NCBI GenBank assembly: GCA_026119935.1
Contig: JALRMH010000031.1
Coordinates: 248,001 to 312,000 of the forward strand
DNA length: 64,000 bases
Reading direction: 5' to 3'
Source of the DNA: Endothia cerciana
Taxonomy: Eukaryota > Ascomycota > Sordariomycetes > Diaporthales > Cryphonectriaceae
A program made the position numbers and the translations under genes. The notes beneath the pieces were generated by a model that saw only the letters and a program-made list of their open reading frames with translations, ran no database searches and was not told the DNA's origin. Positions within the stretch are counted from its first letter, which is position 1. Each line of letters begins with the position of its first letter. Positions 34,467 to 43,559 of this stretch are shown here, one piece after another.

Positions 34467-36179
34467 ATGCCCCTTAACCTGGCCGCGGCCAAGATTGGCC
34501 CAGTGCGATGTATGTCAATAGAGGACAGATCCTGACTCCGGCCCGCCTCCTAACCTCGCGAATCGCAGACAACTCGCCATGGGCCCAGGTCGCCATTCTC
34601 GGTTTTGTGACCTTCTGCTCGGTGGGCATGTTTTCCGCTGTTGGCGGTCTGGGTGCCGGGTATGGATGATCTGAGTCCGGACCGTCGCTGCACGAGGGCT
34701 AACGCAGGTCGCGTGCAGTGGAACCCAGGACACGACCCTCTCTGATACCGCAAATGGAGTCCTCTACGGCTGTTTCGCCATCGGTGGTCTCTTCGCAGGC
34801 TCGGTGCACGTAAGTCGTTATGCCATATCTCTCATGCCGTCACAGCGACAGCGGCCACCGGGGCCCTCCTGCTGACGATCCTGAGAACAGAACGTGCTCG
34901 GCCCCAGGATGACCCTCTCGATCGGCACCATGGGTTACTCTCTGTACATAGGCGGCCTCTGGGCCTTCCAGGTCCACGGCACGCGCTGGTTCCTCATCCT
35001 CGCCGGTGCGATTCTCGGGTTTACGGCAGCGCTGCTGTGGGCGGCCCAGGGTGCCATCATGATGGCCTACCCCCTCGAAAAGGACAAGGGACGCTCCTTC
35101 ACCCTCTTCTGGACCATCTTCCAGCTCGGCACCATCGTCGGCTCCTCCATCACGCTAGGGATCGAAGCGCACTCCGAACTTCCCGGAGTCTCCACCGGCG
35201 TCTACCTCGCCTTCATGATCATCATGCTCACCTCCATCTTCACCTCCTGGCTCCTGCTGCCACCGCACAGCGTCGTCCGGGGTGACGGCACCGTCGTCGA
35301 GCTCGAGGACGCGATCTCGCCACGCCGGGAGGCCCAGGAGCTGTGGGCCCTCTGCAAGGACTGGCGGATGATCGCCCTGTTCCCGATGTTCTTCTCGTCC
35401 AACTACTTCTACGCCTACCAGGGCGCCATCGTCACCGTGCTCTTCAACGGGCGAACCCGCGCTCTCGTTGCGCTGCTCGAGGGTGTAGGCCAGGTCATCG
35501 GCTCGCTTATCATCGGGCAGCTCACGGACAACCTGCCATTTGGCCGGCGGAAGCGAGCTCTGACCGCGGCTGTCTTTGTCATCCTTTTCAACTGCCTCGT
35601 CTGGGCCGGCGGCCTGGCCTTCCAAGTCCAGTTCAAGCGTGGTGCTGCGGTGGTCCGTGGGGAGGCGATCCCATGGGACTGGACCGTCGGGGTCGCTGTT
35701 GGCCCCATTATTCTGTTGATGGCATACTACATGGCGGACGCGACTTACCAGGGCCTGGCGTACTACACGATGTCGTCTCTGACCAACGAGCCCTTCAAGC
35801 TTGCACGGATGGCTGGCTACTACAAGGGAGTACAGAGCGCCGGTGCGGCAGTCTCGTTTGGTATGGATGCCGTAAAGGTGAGCCAAGTCCTCGGATCACC
35901 ACCTCCTTGGCCCGCAGAATCTGACAATCTTCACAGACCGCATATCTCGGGGAACACCTCGTGTCCTGGCTCATGCTCCTCGTGTCCCTCCCGCTCTGCT
36001 TCTGGGTCCTTTGGGGTGTCCGCGATACCAATTATGACGTCGAGCATATCACTAAGGTTGAGGACCTCACGGATGGTGCTATCGAAGGCGTGGCGCTCCC
36101 CCCTGGCCATGTGGTCGGCGAGCATCTTCACCACGATGACATTGTGAAGACTAACCCCGAGGTCGTGACGAGCGTCTAG
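34467..36179 (+). CDS. UNC93-like major facilitator transporter
   Basis: Polytopic membrane protein of the fungal UNC93/DUF895 branch of the MFS. Transported substrate unknown. Five exons fit in phase: 34467-34509, 34569-34659, 34719-34809, 34891-35877 and 35937-36179 (introns 59, 59, 81 and 59 bp), giving 484 residues. Splicing restores the family blocks YNSPWAQVAILGF, GLGAGGTQD and TANGVLYGCFAIGGLFAGS. The long fourth exon continues with LGPRMTLSIGTMGYSLYIGG, LILAGAILGFTAALLWAAQG, AYPLEKDKGRSFTLFW and FFSSNYFYAYQGA. The loop LPFGRRKRAL is the family version of the MFS basic loop. Roughly ten to twelve hydrophobic segments are visible. Two alternative acceptors precede exon 3 (near 34705 and 34718); only 34718 keeps phase and motif. 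It is the second transporter within 8 kb of the synthase gene, but cluster membership is unproven. Confidence 0.9.
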
Positions 36180-36857
36180 ACACTTATCCAGTCCGGCTGA
36201 GGTGTGGTAGTTATAATGAGTCCTGCGAGCGAAATGATGGAGGATCTTGATACCCGTAGAGAATCATGTTGGCTCCGGTGGTTGGAGGATTATGTGCTCT
36301 CGCTGAGGTACTCCTTAATCGGTTCGAATCAACGGGATGTTCCGATGTCCGCAAGCTCATAGCAGAGCGATGAACCGTCCCACAACGTGAACTCAGCCAC
36401 CTCAGGCGAGATGTCAAGACAGAATCTCCGGCGCGGTTGGCAGGTGTAGAGGTGTGAAGTGAACGGGGCTGAAGCCCACGCCATCGACGTTCTCCTAGGT
36501 GTGATTGATATACTGGCCACTGGCCTTCAGGGCTTGCAAAGGGGTAGTGCATTTATCAATACACCCCCCCCCCCCCTTTTGAACACACCCACTAGCACCT
36601 AGCCTCAACCGTCTCATCAAATTCATCTTGCGGAAAACATCGCTGCCTGCGCGCATGCGGCGTAGCACAGATCTCCCCCCTCACAAGTCCCAAATGTTGT
36701 GATTTTAAAGCAGAAATTTCAGCAATAGACCAACATATTTTAACACCCGGCCTCGTCTTGTCACCGGGCTGTGTACACTCAGAGGACCTGCAAGACGAAT
36801 CGATCCGGCCTCTGCGGCGCAGAGCTGTACTTGTTGGTATGAACTCAGGGTGTCAAT
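36180..36857. other. Intergenic with poly-C run
   Basis: No gene recognised; a 113-codon minus frame at 36211-36552 lacks motifs. Confidence 0.5.
36564..36576 (+). repeat. Poly-C homopolymer, 13 bp
   Basis: Uninterrupted run of 13 C followed by TTTT. One of five long C/G runs in the window. Confidence 0.9.
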
Positions 36858-37795
36858 ATGGGCAGCAGTGATTCAGCCGATGACTGGCAGGATAGGTGAA
36901 ATAAGTCGACGTCCACTCCAGAAGATACCCAGAGGGCCGAAATCTTCGCATCCTTCGTCAAGCTGCCACTCGTCGAGCGCCATGTGGGTAACATACTCAA
37001 CCCAGATTGCTCCACTGGAAGCTACTGAGACGTCGCAACTTGTTCAGGACTACATGAAGCGCGCCAAGAACGCATTCGAAGCCCTGCGGATCTTTCTGAA
37101 GAAGACCAAGCCCTGCTGGACCGTATCCGAAAGCCACAGGAGCGGCAGTGGATGCAGATAGTCTAGATACACACATACTACAATGAGGGCAGTGACACAG
37201 CATTCTCATCATTCATGGATAGGCAGCCCAACCAGACGGACTGGCCGGTCTTTCGAGATACGAGCCGGTATGACTACAGTGGTGATTGGGCGCGGATCTT
37301 CACATAAGTACCTGCCACAGGTGCTCGGCCTATATGGCGACCCTGAGGCGTACGAAGAGTAGAAAGCGGCCGCGCTGGAGGAGAGCATGGAGATGGAGCG
37401 GGATGACATACAGGATTGTCTCCAGTCGGGATACAATGCGGAAGGAGACGGCACGTACTGGGGCGAGCTTATTCAGACTTCCACAACAGGACTAAGGTCG
37501 GGATGCTTTTTTTTTTTTCATGGATGAAGAGACCCTCAGAGTGACTTCCACAGAACCAGGAAAGGCCGAGGCGCTTGCGATGTGGTTCGATCCCATGTGG
37601 AGGACTGTGAGGCCATCAAGGGTGACATCTCAGCAGGCTGCTGATATCGAGATCAGGGAGGCGATGATGGGCGGAGCCCTCCGTGACTACCGCAGCATAG
37701 GGTGCATTGGGGAAGACTACATATGGCTGGGATGGACCACTGGGGTCACATTACTTGGATGCGGACGAGTGACCGCATACAAGCAGCATATATGA
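36858..37795 (+). pseudogene. Multiply interrupted gene of unknown family
   Basis: From ATG 36858 a strongly protein-like frame (MGSSDSADDWQDR, then STPEDTQRAEIFASFVKLP, QERIRSPADLSEEDQALLDR, DWPVFRDTSRYDYSGDWARI) continues for 150 codons but is cut by TGA 36897-36899, TGA 37026-37028, TAG 37164-37166 and TAA 37305-37307. It then shifts frame (LGLYGDPEAYEE, stop TAG 37360-37362, LEESMEMERDDIQDCLQSGY, GDGTYWGELIQTS) and shifts again across a 12-T run at 37507-37518 to DEETLRVTSTEPGKAEALAM and onward to a stop at 37793-37795. Charged, non-repetitive composition and motif-like continuity across the frame changes argue for a once-functional protein of about 310 residues. I do not recognise the family. 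Confidence 0.5.
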
Positions 37796-38517
37796 TATTC
37801 CCAGACACGATCATGGGGAGCATGGGATGTAGATCCTCCTCAGAACTTTAGTCGGCAGCGAAGACGCCTCGTTTCTTTGAGCTTGATACCTAGTGGGCAT
37901 AATTTCTCTAAGAGCCCCGTGTATCACCGCTTTGCCCTAGAGGGGTGCCGGGCTATGCACCTCCCAAACCACGACTTTTTCAAGCTGAATCTCTACATCA
38001 TTCTAACTTTCTGACGTACTCGACTGGCTCTACACAACGATGTCTGCCACGAACGGCGTCGTGTGAAGGCGAGAATTGGACTACGAACCCATATGAGAAT
38101 GTTCCAGCCCATATCTGCTGCACCTGGGGTTTTGGTGATTGGGAGGAATGTAAGAACAACGGCAAAGACGACGTAAAGTTTCGAGGTAATATTGATCGCT
38201 AGGCCCCATCTACCTAGAGTGAACTTGGCAGGAAGTAGTGTCTCGGTCGATAACGTGCCTCTAGGTGACGCAGCCGATGGAAAAGACGAAGAAGAAGAAG
38301 GAAAAATAGAATTGAAGATCGGAGCCGTAGGCCTACAGTGATATAGCATGAACTCTAGATTAGGCTGGACGCTGTTTCGACCGTATGAAAGGTCCTGACG
38401 CGACCTTCGCTGATTCGGCATGTACCGTTGCTGGTCTCGCGGATGGTCTAACCTGAGGCGTCGCACTCTACCACTCACGCGGGTCCAGCCTTATCTGGGA
38501 CATGTAGATCACGGCGC

Positions 38518-38580
38518 TCTGGGGCCGAACTCTGGGGGGCCAAACTCTGGGGGGGCCAAACTCGGGGGGGGGCCGAATAC
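38518..38580 (+). repeat. Four-unit minisatellite with growing G-runs
   Basis: Four head-to-tail units of the form TCTG(n)CCRAAC, with G-runs of 4, 6, 7 and 9 in order. It looks like stepwise slippage, and the four G-runs meet the pattern for a G-quadruplex. Confidence 0.75.
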
Positions 38581-39471
38581 GAGGGCCTGCGCGACGCTAC
38601 GGGATGTGAGATGACACAACACTTGGCCAATGGCCGCCGGTGAACTTATCGTGGAGGCTGTCCTCTCGAAGGCACCATATATATCACCTTTTGAAGGAAC
38701 TGCCGCCAAGATAATTTTATTTTGCGCGCGAAGGACCTTCGCAAGCAAAGATGCCTAAACTTGCGACTTGTACTTGAGCACCTAATTATTCGCAGACATG
38801 AAGAACTACGTCCCGGAAGAACGACGAAGGTCCTTCGGAATTGGTGGGGCGGGAAACATTCGTGAGACTCTGTGTCCCCCCCTCCTCTTTGGGACTCAAG
38901 TCGACTACGCTGACTGGGGACTCGCCGGATATGAGTCTGATCTTCCTTACCATTTCAGGTACGAGGGCTGAAGCCGTGGTCCAGTATCCCCTACCATCAG
39001 AGCAAGGAGGACGACGCCGAGGCAGCGTGTGGAGCCTAACATCAGCTCCGAGCTCTTCACGCAGGACAAGCATTTGGGGAGACGTACAGGATATCTTCCG
39101 AAGCAAGTCGAATAAGTCGAGCCAGTACAAGACTAAGTGATGGTCTGGGCCAAGGGCAAGATCTACGTATACGATGGATAATTACAATAATCACTCATCG
39201 CAGCATATCACTAGCACGTTGAGATAACATGACACACGAGCATTTCACACATTTCACCCTACTTATGTGCTGGATGCACGGATGATTGTGGATGTTTGAA
39301 GGGAAAACACGTTGAACTGTGTTGCGCTGATGCCATGGCAATACAGTAGCAAGTGCCATTTGTGATTGCATCATCGGGGCATGGTCCTATTGCCCGGCTT
39401 TGCAAGTGCGCCAGCTGGAGAGCAAGAAATTGTCACATTGCTCATGAATGCCTCTGATCTAGAAGGATACA

Positions 39472-39484
39472 CCCCCCCCCCCCC
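39472..39484 (+). repeat. Poly-C homopolymer, 13 bp
   Basis: Run of 13 C followed by a CT-rich stretch (TCTCTCCCC). Confidence 0.9.
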
Positions 39485-39848
39485 TCTCTCCCCAGCCGCT
39501 GACCATGAAGCAGGCAAATCTGGGAAACCGACAAACTCCTTGATGACCAAGCTCAACACCAAACTACAACTACATTTCACCTTTTTCCAAACCAGCCTCT
39601 CCAGTCTCAATCCATTTATATCTTATCCTCCTGCAACCGTCCAGCCCTTTCGAATCTTGTCACCTCTCATCGTTCCTGGTTGATTTCCATCTCATTGTCA
39701 CCCACTCCTCACCACTCTCTCTTTCCCATCAAAGTCTCTCTTCCCCCGTTAGCTGAGAGCTTCCAGTCGTTTTATGTCGCAGGCATTTTGAAAAGCCATC
39801 GACGACTACATCAATCAGCGAAACTTACTGTAGAGGACACGCAACAAA

Positions 39849-40928
39849 ATGTGGTACGTTCCTCCTGCACTTCGCAAGGAGCAGGAGCAGGCCGCCGGTG
39901 GCAAAGACGCTGCTGAACCCGCTCAGGGTCCCTGAGACCAGACACTTCCTCCCAAGCCTCTCGAGGAGCGTCTCTACCGCCACACAGATATTCATGACCA
40001 CTACTCAGCATCCCAGCCCGAAGGTGTTCACAGCGTCGCACCTGTTTTCTCTAATGAGTACATGCACCACAGCACCCTGAACGCGTCAGCCACTGAGCCT
40101 GACAAGCTCAAGTACGTCGTGCTGTTCAAGGATGCAAACCCCCGATGGAAAAGCGACGGCATCATCTTCGTCAAGTCGAATCTTCTCCTGCTCCCAGGCG
40201 GCGACATATTTAAGGACGAGACGGGTGTGGCGGAGAAAGTCACGATGGACGGTGTTGGGACGGGAAGGGAGACCGGCCAAGGTCAAATAGAGGTGACGCG
40301 CAAGGACACCAAGGCAGCAACTCCAGGGAGACGCAAGGAGATCGAGGTGGAGGGACATGGCAGAAAGGAGACAACAGCCGAGGTTGAGCTGTCGACCAAA
40401 AATGAAAAGTCCACCAAGGATCACACGCCCAGCGGGAACGATACCATCAAGCCGCAACCAAGAGCCGGTATTCAATCCAGTGGCGACCAGCAGCTCGAGA
40501 TGCCTCCAAGTCACGCTTCGAGCTACACCCCGGATCTTTCTGCATATGACCTTGCCCCGATCGCCGTCTTTGAAGAGGTCGGCTCACGCAGGAACCGTTT
40601 TCGGTTCTCAGGTTACCACAAGATGGCTCGTCTACAGATCCTCGCTCCTCACAGCCACGAAACCTTCCGGATGCTCGAGCAGAAGTTTAGTCTGGTCGAT
40701 CAATATGGACGTGTCAAGCAGAAGAAGCGCAGTCCAGCCTCGTGGGAGATCAGCATGAGCCACCGGTGGGCGGTCATCAAGCTGGAGATGGACGACAAGG
40801 CCAACGCTCAAGTGTCTCCACCTGACATCGAAAACAAGAATGTTGAAGATACGAGGGAAGTTCCTCGGAGGAGCGTCAACGAGCTATTGCGGGAGATGCG
40901 GTTGGAGGGTCTAGACATCAGTACATGA
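39849..40928 (+). pseudogene. Conserved-looking gene with one in-frame TGA
   Basis: A frame starting MWYVPPALRKEQEQAA at 39849 runs to TGA at 40926-40928 (360 codons) with one interruption, TGA at 39933-39935 (codon 29, between AQGP and DQTLPPKP). Sequence after it is equally protein-like (PLEERLYRHTDIHDHY, HSVAPVFSNEYM), so the upstream part is probably real coding sequence. Otherwise a shorter 288-residue protein could start at Met 40062. The body has KYVVLFKDANPRWKSDGIIF (about codons 83-102), a long charged, low-complexity linker, and a C-terminal part with KMARLQILAPHSHETFRMLE and a closing SVNELLREMRLEGL helix. Family not recognised. CGA-to-TGA would explain the stop. The context TGA-GAC is not the TGA-CTA motif known for efficient fungal readthrough, so nonsense mutation is the likelier reading. 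Confidence 0.6.
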
Positions 40929-41911
40929 TGCTCAGGGGCTCCTTGACAAGTGAAGAATGTTGCTGCTGCCTAATAGAACAAAGGGATTCATCAGGGCGGA
41001 CCATAATCGAGGTTGGAAAGTTGATGGTTGGTACTACTCTTACACAAGATATCGATCCGCGCAGCCAATCTCAGCAGCCAGATTCCCGTGCATCACATGA
41101 CTGGACAGCCAACATGCAGCTTCGCGTTGGTGGATGACAAACGGCAAGCTAGGATGAAGGTTCTGTCCCAAAGAAGCCCGGGAGCATAATTCATCTGCTG
41201 TTTGAGTAGTAGTTGATAGTAAAAATATCGAGGTGTGAGGCTAGGCTTTTAGCAGATATCGCTCTAGAAATTGAGACCATCACGTTAGACGTTGAGATAG
41301 TTAGCAGAAGCAATAGCTTTGTAGAGATGGAACCGTGAGAGGTTATAATTATTATCTTTGTCCTGTTCGTTGCCATAGCCCTCATGTCCATGAACCTCTG
41401 ACTTCCCTCGCTGTATTACTTATTTTATGCCAGCTCACGTAGAATCCTTCTCATACTAGAGATACTGCATACCGCTCAGCTGTCTTCATAGCTTTTTAAA
41501 CGATGCTGTCTAACTGCCACCTTTCACCAACCAAGAAACCCCCTTTAGTACATCCATCTTTTGAACCTCATCCTTCGCTATAGCGCCAGCGGAAGACCGC
41601 CCTAGTTCACTGTCTGCCAATTTAGTCAGTGAAGCAATCGTTACTAGGGGAGATCGTCCGAATAACTGACCCCGCGCAGGTTGGAGTGGGTCCTTTACAA
41701 AGCATTTTTAATCAAGTATACTTATGTCTCACTACTTCAGCAGCTCTGGCAGATCGGACTGACTGTGTTTTGCTGCCATCTAGGACGATAGCTCACGCTA
41801 GGTAAGTGGACTGGATATATTACCAGTAGCACAAGATGAGCTTCCCCTTTCGCCGGACGTGTTGCCACCTCCGCTAGATGAGTTGACGGCTGTGCCAAGT
41901 GAGCCGTTATT
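40929..41911. other. Intergenic
   Basis: Nothing recognised. Bases 41190-41560 are AT-rich and stop-dense. The 3' limit of the MYND pseudogene is uncertain and could reach about 41740. Confidence 0.45.
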
Positions 41912-43166
41912 TCAACTAGATGTGCTGGCACCCCCACGACTAGGGCCTGCTCTGGCCTCCCCTCCCCATGATTGAGTCTCCTGTAGCCATCGCTGATGGA
42001 CCGATTTGAGAGCGACTTCATTGCTTTCTAAGTTGTGCTTGTCCTGGACGTCGAATAGCTCCCGTTGGGTGCCTTCGTCGTAACTGGTTTGCTGAGCCTG
42101 AGGAGCCCAGCAACGATGCAACGAGCAGGGTCTTCGTCACGGCTGGATGCCCGAAACGCCTGGTATGCCGGGTAACTAAAGCGCCGTTGCTTCACCAAGA
42201 GCGATGTCAACAAGTAGGAGCCGAGCTGGCTTTGTCGTTCCCGTCGGTATTCGAGGTACTTGGGGCATGTCAGATGCCCCCAACACCAGGCAGTGTAAGA
42301 ATGGGGAGCTAAGAAAATATCAATGTACTTGCCGTGCAAATAACCTCAAGCCTTCTGAGTTCTGCCCCAGCTGATGCGTTCAATTGCCCTGGACAATTCT
42401 TCAACGCTTGCAAGTAGTGGCTCTGATATCTCAGCATCGCGACCTTCTGTTCATTGTTGCAGGCCCAGCGATTACGCACCCACATGCCGAGATGCACCTT
42501 GATCCCTCTTCCGGAATGTGGCAGAGCCTTATAGTTCCTGGCACAGGTGGACTGATGTAAACTCGAGGCGGTTTGTCCTGCAAATGGTGCATAAGACCGG
42601 GAGGCTGCATCCCGCTGAGCCCACGTGGCCCCGGCCTACCGATGTTACGAGCCCACTGGTGGCTGGCGGTGTAAACGAAAGAGTTTAGATCATGCTTCCA
42701 CATCCGCTAGCACGTTTCCGAATGACTTGATCGGGAACAGTCTCAAACGCCTCGGAGGCACGGAGTTGACGGACTTGCAGAGCTCCTTCTAATCATCCTC
42801 CGGAATTTGAGGTCTGTATCTCAACGCCAGCGGGTTCGCAGGGTCTATTGGATCGAGGGGCTACTCGATCGCTGGGATTGTGCGGTAATTTGGATCGTTG
42901 GGGGATATGCATGCCTTGAGGTGATGAAGCTCATCTTGCTACCGACGCCTCGCGCTGCAATATCGAACGGCCTTGCATGTCGGGCAGAGGAGGGCCAAGT
43001 TCTGCAACTTTCTTTCGCAAGCAAGGCACTTATAGGGCAGGGTTACGTATGTGATGTTGGGTTGCGTCTTACCCAGATGGATGTTGTGTTTATCGTCTCG
43101 CAAGCGTGAAATGGCGGCTTGCTGGATTTTGGACCATGATGAAGCAGAGAATAGCACAACAGACAA
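41912..43166 (-). pseudogene. Decayed MYND zinc-finger gene
   Basis: The minus strand at about 42960-43060 encodes a truncated MYND finger: CLACERKL...CPTCKAVRYCS, after which the expected C..C is degraded to SARRR and the frame stops (TAG 42939-42941). The same frame continues protein-like (QDELHHLKAC, SPNDPNYRTIPAIE) through TAG 42861-42863 and TAG 42789-42791 to LFPIKSFGNVLAD, then frameshifts. Later pieces such as NSFVYTASHQWARNIGR, WVRNRWACNNEQKVAMLRYQ, SHYLQALKNCPGQLNAS and EYRRERQSQLGSYLLTSLLV, down to about 41912, look like the rest of one protein. The original was probably an N-terminal MYND protein of 350-400 residues, of unknown role. A different, intact MYND gene lies 6 kb downstream, with its finger at the C-terminus. 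Confidence 0.6.
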
Positions 43167-43559
43167 GTGTCAGAAGCAATGATTCGGCATGGCGGATTGG
43201 GAGCTGATGGTGCACCGCTGATAAAGCAACAGGACTGAGATGAGAAACGGACCATACTGGGCAGTGGCAGAGGACGGTTTGGAAGGCTGGAGGAAGCTCT
43301 GTCAGGTCCGTCTTTCGCGTCTCCCTTATTTTGATAGAATTCTATTATGCCCTCCCCCCGGCCCCATCCTCACTATGGGGCAAGGTCACTGTCCACTAAG
43401 AGAATCTGGTTCATAGCGCGCTGGTCAGCCATCGTTCGGCTCGGCAGGTTCTTCGTCCAGGCACTATAGGTTGCAGTCATGATTTTGAACCAATATTAGG
43501 ACCGTTGAAGGTTGACAAGAGGCTAATGCTAGGATGGCAGCTGCCTGGATATATATGCT
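43167..43559. other. Intergenic, 393 bp
   Basis: Between the MYND pseudogene start and the 3' end of the ADP-ribosylglycohydrolase gene. A minus frame (43043-43255) reads into the pseudogene region in another phase and may hold more of its N-terminus. Confidence 0.4.

Larger units (their letters stand above)
37796..39848. other. Intergenic, no firm gene
   Basis: Contains the G-run minisatellite at 38518-38580 and a poly-C run at 39472-39484. Overlapping frames at 38841-39140(+) and 38786-39130(-) are mutual shadows. The plus one ends in a Ser/Arg-rich tail, but neither has a recognised domain. Confidence 0.45.

Noticed and set aside
34653..34705. Alternative short intron and upstream acceptors in the UNC93-like gene
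   Set aside because: They give a 44-bp intron or break phase. The 34660-34718 intron keeps phase and the GAGGTQD block.
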